DNA of 64,000 nucleotides from Neostapfia colusana. Its lineage: Eukaryota; Streptophyta; Magnoliopsida; Poales; Poaceae. Both the position numbers and the translations under genes were made by a program. The notes under the pieces are model-generated. The model did no database searches. It saw nothing but the letters and a program-made list of their open reading frames with translations, and was not told the origin of the DNA. Where the stretch lies: assembly GCA_030760725.1 (NCBI GenBank), contig JASWHV010000004.1, positions 56,573,136 through 56,637,135 on the forward strand, read 5' to 3'. Positions 37,801-45,811 of this stretch are shown here, piece after piece (the first letter of the stretch is position 1; each line of letters begins with the position of its first letter).

Positions 37801-40800
37801 GAGGCTCGGGGCGGGAAGTGGCTGGTGCACCAACCCGCGCTCGTCGCTAATAGACAAGAGCGGGGTCAGCGTACCGCGGCACAGGAGCCGCGTGTGGTGC
37901 AGTAGTTGACGTCGGGAATGCCGAGGCCGCGCGCGGCGCTATTGTTGGCGTCGGAGACGCCGAGGCCGCGCTCGGCGCAGCAGGCGTCGTCGGGGCCGCA
38001 CGTGGTGCAGCGGGCAATGTCGGGGGCGCCGAGGCCGCGCTTGACGCAGCTGGTGGCATCAGGGAGTCGGTGCCGCGCGTGGCGCAGCAAGTGGCGTCAG
38101 GGACGCCAGTGCCACGTAAGGCATAGCAGGTGGCGTCGAAGACGCCGAAGTCGTGCGTGGCGCAGCGGGTGGGTAACTTGCAAGAGGTAAAAGGCAATGT
38201 TGCTGTACAGGAGCGGCCTCGGGGTCAGTAGACAAGAGGGAATCCAACTCAGCGACGGAGTCAGAGGACAGGATAGAAAAGGGAACGGAAGACTCGTAGA
38301 AGATGACGTGCCGGGATATCAAGATACGACGGGTGGTACAGTCAAGGCACCTGTACCCCTTATGATCAGGGGAGTACCCAAGGAAAGCGAAGTGAGGGGT
38401 GGGAGCACTAATCGCCTTAGTAGGAAGGCGATTAATGAGGTAGGTGGCGGTGTGAAGCGCCTCCGCCCAGTAGCGAGCAGGGGTAGAAGCCTGAAATATC
38501 AGGGAGCGCATGACATCGTTGGTGGTCCTAATCATGCGCTCAGCCTTGCCGTTCTGGGGGGAAGTGTACGGGCAAGACATGCGCAACTGAACACCGTGAG
38601 AAAGTAGAAAGTCACGGAACGCAGAGTTATCAAACTCGCGCCCGTTGTCGCATTGGACCGCACGGATCGTGCGCCCAAACTGGGTGGACACCCAAGCGAA
38701 GAAGTGAGAAAGAGTGCCGAACGTATGACTTCTATCGCAAGGGAAAAGTCTACGAATAGTGCGAAAAATCATCAACAACCACCAAGTAATACTTATATCC
38801 AGAAACACTAAGAACAGCTAAAGTCCAAAGATCACAATGAATCAAATCAAAGATGTGCTCGACACGAGTGACAGAACGTGGAAAAGGAAGTCGAACGTGG
38901 CGGCCCAACTGACAAGCATGGCAAAGAGATTCATGAGTGCCCCGAGTACACGAAATCATTGAACTACCAGACAACTTCGACATAGCATCAACCTCGGGGT
39001 GGCCAAGCCGACGATGCCAAATGGTCGAAGAGGCTGTCGTAGTCAGGGCAAGAGGCGGAGCGGAAGCAGGAAGACGCATCGTGTATAGGGGACCCGTACT
39101 CTCATAGCGAAAGAGAATGCGTCGAGTAGTAAGATCCTTCACAGTTACACTATAAGGATCGAACTCAAGGGAAACATGGTTGTCAGTAGTAAAACGATGA
39201 ACGGAAAGATGCCGAATGATGTCAGGAGCAACAAGAACATCACGTAGCTGAAACAAATCCGGCGAACCCGAGTCACCTACTGAGATGACTGGAAGAACCG
39301 ACCCATTCCCAACAACGATAGATGAAGGATCAGAGGGACAAGAAGGGCGGGTAGAAGAGATGATACCGATGTCAGGGGTGGTCTGGTACAAGGCACCGGA
39401 GTCCACCACCCAGTTAGGGCCAGACGGCGTGAGACCCCGCAGGTAGACTGACAGTGTAGAACGGGTCGTGACATGCCCCGGCAGTGGCGGCGCTCGGACC
39501 CTCGACGGTCGTACCAACAGATTAGGGAACAGCCGTTTCAGGTACACCAGCCGATGGTGGCTGAGTACCTTGCGGCGATGACCGGATCTGAACAGGAAAC
39601 GACAGCCACACGTCAGGAGGTGAGGCCGCGGCGGCTCACAGGGACGCCACCGAGCCAGCGGCGACCGACGGCGGTACGACAGCGGCAGCGACCACAAGGG
39701 CGAGGCGGCGGCTGTGGCCGAGGGTGGCACAGCGGCGGCAGCCGAGGGCGGCGGCCTGGCCCACGCGTCCGGCAGCGGCGCGGCCCTGACGGATGGCGGC
39801 GGGGTGTACCAGGTGGCGGGCAGCTGCGCGATGGATGCGGCGCCCTGCGGCGGCCTGATCTGGGCCCCATGCGGCGGTGGCGGCGCAGCCCACGCGGCCC
39901 AGGCGGATGGTGGCGGCGCGCATCCTGGCGGCGGTAGCAGGGGCGCCGCTGCAGCGGCAGCGGAGCGCAAAGGCCTGACGGCGGCGGCTCCATGAGAGAG
40001 GAGATGGCACAATGGTAAGGAGGCGTGTGGCGCGGCTGCGGCGCGCGGCACGGCGGTGGCCGGCGTCCGGAGCGTGGCAGCGGTGGCTGGGCACAACCAG
40101 AGAGAAGAGAGAGAAACCCAGGAATAAAAGCAATCTGGTACCAAATTAGAGGGGTAATAGTGGCTATATTAGATGATGAAAATAATATGGGCACAAGGAT
40201 GATTATATAGAGGGATTAGATTAGGGGAAAAGACTAAACTACCTCTAACCCTAATCCCTCACTAATGACTAATATACCCCTATGCCTCACACAATTACAG
40301 AGTCTAACAACAATGAGGGTACAAGGATGATTATATAAAGGGATTAGGTGAGGGGAAAAGACTAAACTACCCCTAACCCTAATCCCTCACTAATGACTAA
40401 TATACCCCTGTGCGTCACACACAATTACAGATTCTAACACTTATAATAGAGTTATATCTAGTTTTATTCGAGAAAACCACTGGATGAAGCTATTAAATAG
40501 TCGATAGCTTAAAGCTTCATTGAAACAAGGGAAACGATAGGAATACAAGGAAAGCAAATGATTGAATCATTGCCCATTATTCTTTTATCTCGGGTTTCAT
40601 TTCTAAATGTTCAATGACATAGCATGAATAATCTTCAGCTTCTCAGCTGGGTTACATTTTTCTTTTCAGAGCTACTGCTGTAGATACCTCTGGGAACTAT
40701 GGTTTTGCTGGAACATATGGAGGCCTGCTGTATATGTGGGAATTGTCTTCTGGGAGAAAACTTGCTGGTACACAGTGCATCAACGGTAGGTGACAGTGAC

Positions 40801-41292
40801 AGGACCATGTCTTCGTTTACCATATAGCATGTTGAAATGTTACAATATGCTCTATTCTTAGGTTAAAGTAGTGAGACTGGGTTTTTTAATGTTTAATTTT
40901 GACTCTCGAGTGAACAATTCCTCAATGCGGACTGTTCATATATTTATTTCAGTGTCAATCTTTTCTGGTTCCACATACGTAAGGAAACAACTAATGGTGT
41001 TAACTTTAATGTGAAGCCTTTCCCCTCAATAAAAAAAGCTTCGATGTGAGACCACGATACTAATTTATTGTTTCATATCAAAAGTTTGTTCGGTAGATGA
41101 GGCCCTCAACGTTCTAATGAATTGTTAGAATGGTTCACTAACCTCTTGATTGTTCAATCAGGTGGACGAGTCTCCTGTATGGCCGTTGATGCCGTATCAG
41201 GTGCAGTGGCAGTGGCAGATGATGGGTGCCGGCTACTGCTTTACACTCAGAAGGTTTTGAGGGCAGATGAAGTAAATGTTGGAACAAATTAA
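28456..41292 (+). CDS. Host gene, 3' exons, WD-repeat-like protein, with an 11.9-kb intron
   Basis: Three segments join in frame: 28456-28800, 40670-40785 and 41162-41292 (TAA at 41290). The splice sites are AAG/GTATTC with TTTTCAG/AGCT, and AACG/GTAGGT with TCAG/GTGG. The joined protein (about 196 residues) begins as a helical segment (DDDIEKRLREFMVSD, TAPREDIAVWVLASSASVAE, RWRLALLANKRIFMGN) and ends in a beta-rich region with AVDTSGNYGFAGTYGGLLYM then WELSSGRKLAG, which looks like a WD repeat, and GAVAVADDGCRLLLY. Codons are unbroken across both junctions, unlike every transposon frame nearby. Upstream exons are not visible. I do not recognise the family with certainty. It could be a functional gene tail or a recent pseudogene. 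Confidence 0.7.
28801..29090 (+). other. Start of the 11.9-kb intron, no element recognised
   Basis: AT-rich sequence after the donor GTATTC. No transposon ends or credible coding frame seen. Confidence 0.4.
29091..29884 (+). mobile_element. pol: Copia fragment I: LTR-like start, Gag tail and protease
   Basis: 29426-29737 ends with AAPWFLDSGASFHMTSNKFQ, a copia protease active site (DSGAS), and after a frameshift reads DSLYVQTAAGSFYSHSS, the usual continuation. The sequence upstream (29091-29330) has TATATAA near 29218 and resembles a copia LTR, but its ends were not fixed. It is cut at 29884 by fragment J. Plus strand, same direction as the host gene. Confidence 0.65.
29885..30425 (-). mobile_element. 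pol: Copia fragment J: RNase H end, polypurine tract and short 3' LTR
   Basis: On the minus strand 30182-30418 reads KKRVVVSRLSVEDELRVMAL, VTWLRWLLKEFGISVSMPTP and DTVKHELIKHIGVDVS, the end of copia RNase H, with more in another frame to about 30070. A GATGGGGG polypurine tract then leads into an LTR of 141 bases (29885-30025; starts TGTTAGAGATATAAGG, ends CAAACCTAACA). Everything 5' of RNase H is missing. Confidence 0.75.
30430..30711 (+). repeat. LTR-like remnant next to the Tat/Retand LTR
   Basis: It contains TGTTATATTAGGAG and ends CTCTAGGGTTTTGTTGCTGG before the Tat/Retand LTR at 30712. The tail resembles the ends of grass copia LTRs, and it shares ACTTATCTCT with 29268-29277. Boundaries are uncertain. 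Confidence 0.35.
30712..31877 (+). repeat. 5' LTR of the plus-strand Tat/Retand element
   Basis: It starts TGTCGGTACCCTGC and ends TTCGACA, followed by GCGCCAGGTAGGGGGC, the usual leader motif of grass Tat-type elements. TATA box CTATAAAAG lies near 31606. Between 30800 and 31195 it has nine CACGTG motifs in fewer tandem repeats than the minus-strand copy. Confidence 0.82.
32237..33240 (+). pseudogene. pol: Reverse transcriptase of the Tat/Retand element
   Basis: The approach (KIVQIGPNVAQTTRIAGGMG, about 32237, then a worn IPREVIEH) contains stops. From 32545 the frame is open for 231 residues: SVVVPKAGRKLRMCIDYTTL, CFLDAYSGFHQIPMSREDEE, the catalytic VYVDDIVVK and RPPARIKDVQKLTGCLAALS. It ends at TAG 33238, one codon after PFIWT, where the family has a tryptophan or similar codon. 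The catalytic residues are intact. Confidence 0.87.
33294..34415 (+). pseudogene. pol: RNase H with in-frame repeat insertion, plus start of second RNase H
   Basis: FYIAATTEVVSMVLVAERPE begins RNase H. Normally VQRPVYFISEVL follows almost directly, but here about 170 residues intervene, including three tandem copies of a ~42-residue unit (SELPECSPGPGG with GP-rich tails, about 33520-33850), before RTIQRPVYFTSEVLHDAKTR, YAVLVASRKLRHYFQAH and SQALADIVAEWTPP. The second RNase H starts WTLYFGGSSRKQGAGAGVLL; the first catalytic aspartate (usually YFDGS) is glycine. A TAG at 34413 interrupts it. Confidence 0.82.
34416..34640 (+). pseudogene. pol: Second (archaeal-type) RNase H, remaining part
   Basis: After the TAG the same frame continues LLVKGNSQLIIKQVKGECCC, LEKDFLSLDLCHVSRANNTI and ADVLSTKAS, the distal part of the second RNase H (NSQL in place of DSQL). 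Confidence 0.75.
34733..35420 (+). pseudogene. pol: Integrase of the Tat/Retand element, truncated
   Basis: 34733-35152 carries the zinc module (EIHGGECENHACSRTLVGKA, RHGFYWPTALQDAVDLVKRC and KACQ). After a stop, 35180-35410 holds the catalytic start GLDILGPFPRSVGGYRYVYV, KWPEATPIVTINKQSTVKFI and RIITDNGV. A TAG at 35408 replaces the glutamine of the DNGxQF motif, and about ten bases later homology ends at the junction with copia E. The last catalytic glutamate is therefore missing. Confidence 0.83.
35421..36213 (-). mobile_element. Copia fragment E: short LTR and N-terminal Gag only
   Basis: LTR 36045-36213 (minus start TGTTAGACTCTGTAATTG; primer site CGGTATCAG at 36036-36044) is followed by a proline/alanine-rich Gag N-terminus (MTLPSPIGAPPPRDAAGAPA, open 35354-35992). 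It stops at the Tat/Retand integrase. It begins directly inside the RNase H of copia D (YSDSN interrupted at 36214), so E inserted into D and later lost its 3' part. Confidence 0.75.
36214..37300 (-). pseudogene. pol: Copia fragment D: reverse transcriptase and RNase H start
   Basis: On the minus strand: PTSFADAEKHPWWRRAMLEK (about 37290), HKARLVAKGYVQWQGIDFNE, HHMDVKSAFLNGKLMEVYV (36775-37137), VSVFVDDLMITGAGDLNKFK (the catalytic FVDD, 36390-36788), then RYLVNTRLDHAYSVSYVSRF and NMELTGYSDSNC of RNase H (36208-36414). The family differs from A, C and E and resembles that of element F. It is truncated at both ends, by C at 37300 and by E at 36214. Confidence 0.82.
37300..37798 (-). pseudogene. 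pol: Reverse transcriptase N-terminal part (copia C)
   Basis: It reads DPHWRRAMEEEYATLIANRT, GKWVFTHKKADGTMERYKTR, LRGFIQCPGVDYDETFSPVV and, after a small shift, VKNAYLHGS. Homology stops at 37300, before the catalytic aspartates, and is replaced by the pre-reverse-transcriptase linker of copia D. Confidence 0.82.
38059..38808 (-). pseudogene. pol: Integrase catalytic core and linker (copia C)
   Basis: It reads TLSHFFAWVSTQFGRTIRAV, QCDNGREFDN (second aspartate), LRMSCPYTSPQNGKAERMIR (the glutamate), EALHTATYLINRLPTKAISA and GYSPDHKGYRCLDCTTRRIL. It overlaps the preceding frame with a shift near 38770. A serine/proline/alanine-rich linker follows. Confidence 0.82.
38750..40144 (-). pseudogene. 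gag-pol: Gag N-terminus fused to protease and pre-integrase (copia C)
   Basis: A single 464-residue frame holds a proline/alanine/arginine-rich N-terminus, a short basic linker, then protease (WVVDSGALYQTTPDIGIISS and VVGNGSVLPVISVGDSG) and the GAG-pre-integrase zinc motif (HRRLGHPEVDAMSKLSGSSM, CHACQLGRHVRLPF) to the start of integrase (FDLIHCDLWTLAVLSVSGYK). There is no capsid core and no CCHC knuckle between N-terminus and protease. The serine after DSGA is leucine. Whether the start is used is unknown, since the N-terminal low-complexity frame may not be the original one. Confidence 0.75.
40130..40309 (-). repeat. 5' LTR and primer site of copia C
   Basis: LTR about 40145-40309 (minus start TGTTAGACTCTGTAATTG). 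The primer site TGGTACCAGATTGC is at 40130-40143, and TATA-like CTATATAATC lies near 40203-40212. Confidence 0.8.
40310..40439 (-). repeat. Truncated second LTR of the short-LTR family
   Basis: On the minus strand it starts TGTTAGAATCTGTAATTG at 40439 and copies the first ~127 bases of the adjoining LTR before breaking at CAATG, where LTR C begins. Element C probably inserted into an older LTR of its own family. Confidence 0.75.
40440..40669 (+). other. Last part of the large host-gene intron
   Basis: AT-rich, no element recognised. It ends with the pyrimidine-rich acceptor TTTTTCTTTTCAG. Confidence 0.5.
40670..40785 (+). CDS. Host gene exon (penultimate), WD-like motif
   Basis: A 116-base exon follows the acceptor TTTTTCTTTTCAG and has donor GTAGGT. 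It encodes ATAVDTSGNYGFAGTYGGLL and YMWELSSGRKLAGTQCIN. The GxxYxWELxxGRKL pattern fits the end of a WD repeat. Phase matches both neighbours exactly. Confidence 0.72.
41162..41292 (+). CDS. Host gene last exon
   Basis: After a 376-base intron, the exon encodes GRVSCMAVDAVSGAVAVADD and CRLLLYTQKVLRADEVNVGT, with stop TAA at 41290-41292. The following 200 bases are AT-rich and would be 3' UTR. Confidence 0.7.
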
Positions 41293-41504
41293 TAGGAAGA
41301 GCTTGCAGCTTATAAAAGATTTTGGACTTAATTATCCTTTTGTGTTTCCCACTTAGGTACCATAGGCATCTGATGTACATAGCTGATCATATCTTTAGTT
41401 TTTATATGCTGTGATATGTGTCTGAGATAACAGGGATAGGCTTGGACTGAGTCAATCCATGATCAGTTTATTTTTAAGCTAAGAAGATTGTTCGAACATG
41501 AATA

Positions 41505-41626
41505 TTCCCTCTGTTTTGAAATATTTGACGCTGGTTAGTTTAATTTCAAAATATTTAAACTAACTAGTATTAAATATTTTGAAATATTTGAACTAATTAG
41601 CGTCAAATATTTTAAAACGGAGCGAG
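41505..41626. mobile_element. Stowaway-like MITE, TSD TA
   Basis: This 122-base near-perfect inverted repeat has ends TTCCCTCTGTTTTGAAATAT and, inverted, CTCGCTCCGTTTTAAAATAT, flanked by TA. CTCCCTCCGT ends and a TA duplication mark Tc1/Mariner Stowaway MITEs. It lies 212 bases after the host gene stop codon. Confidence 0.85.
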
Positions 41627-41847
41627 TAGCTTAGAATGAGCTGTTAAAGGGTTAAATATTGGACCTCGCTTCCAGATGCTGGCCGTTGATCCGCACAGAA
41701 AAGCAGCATGGATCTACCTTATATATTAATAATGCAAGATCACAGATGACACCGAATATATAACTTTGTGCATAAGATTCAGCTGAAGTTGCGGGATTAC
41801 ATGCGCACCATCTCACAGTTGCGCAACATTAGCTCATCAGGCATTGG

Positions 41848-42754
41848 TAGGGCTGAAAACGGTCAAAAAACAGTTAAATCATTTTCATATATAATTTTTG
41901 GAAAATGAAATTGGAAATAGTACCATCAAAAATAGATATGAAAAAAGAAAGGGCAACCCGGTGCATGTAGCTCCCGCTTGCGCAAGGTCCGGGGAAGGGT
42001 CCGACCCATTTGGGTCTTTTGTACGCAGCCTTTCCCTGCATTTCTGCAAGAGGCTGTTTCCAGGACTCGAACCCGTGACCTCATGGTCACAAGGCAACAG
42101 CTTTACCGTTGCGCCAAGGCCCCCTTCATCAAAAATAGATATGATATTGGAAATTTTGAAAATATTGGAAACGGATATATCGAAACGGAAACATGTCGAT
42201 ACCGGAACGATTTTGTTTTTTTCGAAAACAACACCCTAAAGGCTAAAGTATTATCATCATTATTTAAAATGACATAAGCAAATAATTATAATAATTTTAC
42301 ACTAACAAGCGCGTCGGATGTTGGTGACCTTGCCACCTCGAGGCCGGGATGACCTGGTGATAGGTCTCAGGACGGCGCGAGCGCGATGGGATTAGGGATT
42401 TAGGGTTCGGTGCTCCACTGCTTGGCTGGTGGCTTCTCCTCACCCTTGGACCTGTAATGCCTGACATAGAGCTGCTTCGGTTCGGGCTCTCGGCGTCTTG
42501 GACCGTTAAGCATTGGGCTAAGGCCCATTGCTGTTTCGGAAATGAAAACGGAAATTGTTTAGAAATTTCCAAATAAATACAGAATTTCGAGTATTCGATC
42601 GGAAATCTGCCCAACTCGTTTTCGTTCCGATTTCCATTTCATTTTCGGTTATCGGCCAATTTTCGGACAATTCCATTAAAAACGGAAAACGGTTCGATAA
42701 TTCTCAAAAACGGTATCAGATGATCCGAGATATTTCCGTCCATATTTCACCCTA
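41848..42754. mobile_element. Non-autonomous hAT element carrying a SINE
   Basis: The ends are TAGGGCTGAAAACGGTC and, inverted, TAGGGTGAAATATGGACGG. The 8-base flanks GGCATTGG (41840-41847) and GCCATTGG (42755-42762) differ by one base. Interior runs of GGAAACGGAAAT-type sequence are typical of such elements. No transposase is present. The section 42290-42530 is GC-richer and unassigned. Confidence 0.8.
41942..42126 (-). mobile_element. Au-type SINE with 18-base target duplication
   Basis: Read on the minus strand it begins GGGGCCTTGGCGCAACGGTA (A box TGGCGCAACGG), then GGTTCGAGTCC (B box), a tRNA-unrelated body, and a short T-rich tail. The perfect 18-base duplication (CATCAAAAATAGATATGA) lies at 41924-41941 and 42127-42144. 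These are the features of the plant Au SINE, a tRNA-derived Pol III element. Confidence 0.9.
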
Positions 42755-42842
42755 GCCATTGGCACAATGTACTCCCACCCTCGTGAGTCTCTTGCGTTAA
42801 TGACATTATAGTTATATCTTATAACAACCACCTACTCATTTA

Positions 42843-42969
42843 GGGCTTGTTTGGGTAATAATAAATATAGTGGATTGAAGTGGAATGGAGTGAAAAATGA
42901 ACTATGTTTACCTCAATCCCATTCAATCCATTTCAAATGGAGAGTATTTAAGTTTATCTAAGCAAAGCC
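42843..42969. mobile_element. Tourist-like MITE, TSD TTA
   Basis: This 127-base element has ends GGGCTTGTTTGG and, inverted, GGCTTTGCTTAG, with TTA at 42840-42842 and 42970-42972. It is the same family as 27725-27852. Confidence 0.83.
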
Positions 42970-42972
42970 TTA

Positions 42973-43433
42973 TTAGGATGTCGTACACGAACCGCTAACA
43001 CGTATCATGTTTAACACGTAGCTCTTTTATGCATTGGTATTTGGGAAAAATACGACATAAAGCATTTGACTAGTTTGTCGGGATGCAACATATCGCATGC
43101 CCTGGCTTGTATTTCTCTGACACATCAGTTTGGATGGCAAGAATGATTGGGATAATTTATTCTGGTGGAAATGCACATGTGAAGTGGTTCGAGTCAGCTG
43201 CCAAAATCTTACAGGATTCCCCAAACACCAAAGATCCCTTTTGACACAAACATGCGCTTAAAACGTAGGGCTCTCAGTGTTCAACATCCAGAGAAAAGAA
43301 GGGCTACAGGTAACGTCGCAAATTGTCAGATATTACCACCAGCAAAAAAGGTGTCACTGACAGCTTTAGGAAACCACAAATGACAGGATAAATGCTAATA
43401 AAAACCATATGAAAACTTAAATCAAGATTGGAA
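42973..43433. other. Intergenic, no feature recognised
   Basis: No transposon ends and no convincing frame. The part next to 43433 may be 3' UTR of the minus-strand exon that follows. Confidence 0.4.
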
Positions 43434-43563
43434 TTATGAACAAAATCTTTCAAATATACTAGCGATCTCGAGTTCTTGTATTGGGCGGCCATCCTTGAGA
43501 TCCTCACTTGCTACCTCTCTGAGATGCTTGTTTCCTTCTAGCACCGTCTTTCTAAGCTTCTTT
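43434..43563 (-). CDS. Probable last exon of a second host gene
   Basis: On the minus strand the acceptor ATTTATTTTAG is followed by a frame of 43 codons: KKLRKTVLEGNKHLREVASE, DLKDGRPIQELEIASIFERF, CS and stop at 43434. The composition is that of an ordinary charged plant protein end, not of any retroelement domain. The preceding exon is not identified; 43564-43970 looks intronic and is followed by inserted plastid DNA. The family is not recognised, and it could be a gene fragment. Confidence 0.45.
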
Positions 43564-43971
43564 CTAAAATAAATTGTCTATTTTGTGGAGCCATGAGCAA
43601 ATAATTGTAAATCAAGTTCATTTTGATCAGGTAGGTTTTCCTAAAACATGCAACATTTCTGATACGGACCATGTTGACCGTAAAACAAAACAACTCAGCA
43701 AAAACAGAAAAAAACATGTGAGATTCTGAGTGCCATAAAACCTTCGAAGCCAAGAACTTCTATACTACCAGGCCAACTTAATAAGTTTGTATCACATTCA
43801 CTACTTACCAGGCATACCTTTTTCACGATAATGAGCATTTTATTAAACCCAAACGTATCAAGATGATACACAAAAGTTTACACTCTTCTGCATATTACCA
43901 GGCATATCTAGCTTCTGATGAATCAACAATCAAGTCTGAAATAGATTCTTTGAAAATAATTTTCTATGAGG

Positions 43972-44487
43972 AACTACTAAACTCAATCACTTGCTGCCGT
44001 TACTCAACAGTTTTCTGTTGAGGTCTATCCCGTAGAGGTAGTCAAATTGGATCAGTGATCGATTTCTAGGTTTCGTCGTAAACCAAATTGGTTACTTCCA
44101 ATTACGTAAATCAATAGTTCAAACCGCACTCAAAGGTAGGGCAATTCCCATTGATATAGGAACTTTTGTACCAGAAACAATAGTATCTCTAATTATAGCC
44201 CGTCTGGGATGTAAAATATATCTCTTCTCACCATCCCGATAGTGTATGAGACAAATGTATGCATTTTGATTAGGATCGTATTCTATGGTCACGATATGTC
44301 TTTTTGATTGCGTCGAAAATCGATTTTACAGTATAGGCGCTTATGACCTCCCCTCTATGCCTTGCGGTAATGATTCATCCGGCATTACGACCTTTACCAC
44401 AACGGTGCCGTCCATGGATCAATTTATTTCGTGGATTGGATTTCACTTGCGTGTCTACGATTCCCTTGCGTGTGTTCGGGTACACAG
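43972..44487 (-). pseudogene. rpl2: Nuclear plastid insertion: rpl2 exon 1 and start of its intron
   Basis: On the minus strand it reads TRKGIVDTQVKSNPRNKLIH, GRHRCGKGRNA, IITARHRG, then (after frameshifts) VTIEYDPNQNAYICLIHYRD, GEKRYILHPRRAIIRDTIVS and the end of plastid ribosomal protein L2 exon 1. The next bases (GTGCGGTTTGAACTATTGAT) are the start of the plastid rpl2 group II intron, continuing to about 43972. Stops and frameshifts show that it is a dead nuclear copy. Confidence 0.85.
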
Positions 44488-45258
44488 AAAAATCAATAAC
44501 CACACCTCTTCCTGTTATGTTGAGGCCGCGTTTTAATCGCCTACATGTAACTCAGTCTGACTCATATCACTCGTGGGATACAGGAACGACAGAAAGAAGG
44601 TTTACTACCAAGTACGGAGATCACGTTGGTAGCTATGACCAATCGGGTGCAAAGGTGAAAAACAAACAACACGAGCCGCCACATAATGATCGTGATCCAA
44701 CGGTTCCGTGCTCAGGCGGGCTGCGGGCGCTCCACCCCCACGCACTCATCAATTTTAACCGAGAGAGCAGGACCTCGACTTCCCCTTCCCTGGAGAGAGC
44801 AGGACGTCAAGATCCGGCGCGCCTCCGATGTCCCATTGCCCTTTTGTTGCATTCGATCTCCAGACTTCACACGGCGTGCCGCCCCTTGCTGCGGGCCATC
44901 TCCCTTGGCCTATTGCCCTGTGCATGCAACATTCCATGTTTCTAATCTGCCCTGCCCAAACAAAACCAACAACCCAAGAATATGTACATAAAAAATTGAA
45001 TTCAAACTAAAATACAATTTTAAGTCAGAATGAGGAATGGACCAAAACAATAACATTTTGACATCAACTTATCTACACTCAACCATTTCCCGCCATTGGG
45101 AGCTGACTGTAACTGTAAGTGCCTACAAAAATTTGTATGAATGTGTAATTAAATTTTTGAATTTTGCTAATTAAATCATGTTATTAAGAGCAAAATTGAT
45201 AACTCAAATCCCCTTAGGAACAATTCAGATTTGAATAAAAAATATAGTTTTTGATAGA
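44488..45258. other. Intergenic, no feature recognised
   Basis: GC-rich to about 44940, then AT-rich. Overlapping short frames on both strands around 44690-44990 look like chance. No transposon ends were found. Confidence 0.4.
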
Positions 45259-45791
45259 TGTTGAAATCCTGTTGCACATCATTTAGTATTTCTTTGTTTT
45301 CCCAGGAAATAATCCGGTGGATGGTAGTGTGGGGTTTGTCCACGTCCTGGCCAGTTGGTTGTGTATGCGTGTTGAGTCCGGATCAGAAGGAGGCACGAGC
45401 TGACCGGATTGTATCTGACTTCGTGCCCGGCCATGCAGGATCATGCGCGCATACCGGTTCGACTCAGCGTCGAGCGCGAGTGCCGGGTCTTGCGCACGCG
45501 GTGGCATCGTGTGCATGAGCATTGGCGTCTGTTGGAGTCGTGTGCATGAGACGTGGCTCTCCGGCTTGCTCGGTCGTAGAGCAGATTCCGGATCACGTTG
45601 TGTGCTTTGTATGTGTTTAAATCAGTAACGAACAGAAGAAAAGCTGCGCAGTATTCTAGCAGCACAAAAGGCTTCTCGTGTGTTTAGACTGTCTGAGTAT
45701 GTGCGTGTCCACCAAGTGCCTCTGAGTTCATCCTGCATTCTTCCTCCTCCTGCGACAACCTCCTCCAGCGACAACAAGTGGCATCCGAGCC
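45259..45791 (+). repeat. First LTR of element F and primer site
   Basis: LTR 45259-45776 starts TGTTGAAATCCTG and ends GACAACA. TGGCATCCGAGCC at 45779-45791 is a worn tRNA-Met primer site (usual TGGTATCAGAGCC). Confidence 0.85.
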
Positions 45792-45811
45792 AGGTTCAAC
45801 TACAAGCAGCC

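Larger units (their letters stand above)
37300..40309 (-). mobile_element. Copia fragment C of the short-LTR family
   Basis: It has 5' LTR 40145-40309, a primer site, a Gag N-terminus fused to protease, integrase, and the start of reverse transcriptase, ending in NAYLHG where D begins. Like A it lacks the Gag capsid region. It is the best preserved of the three short-LTR copies. Confidence 0.82.

Noticed and set aside
44690..44991. Overlapping frames of 60-100 residues as a possible gene
   Set aside because: All frames overlap on both strands, with no domain, splice sites or conserved motif recognised.
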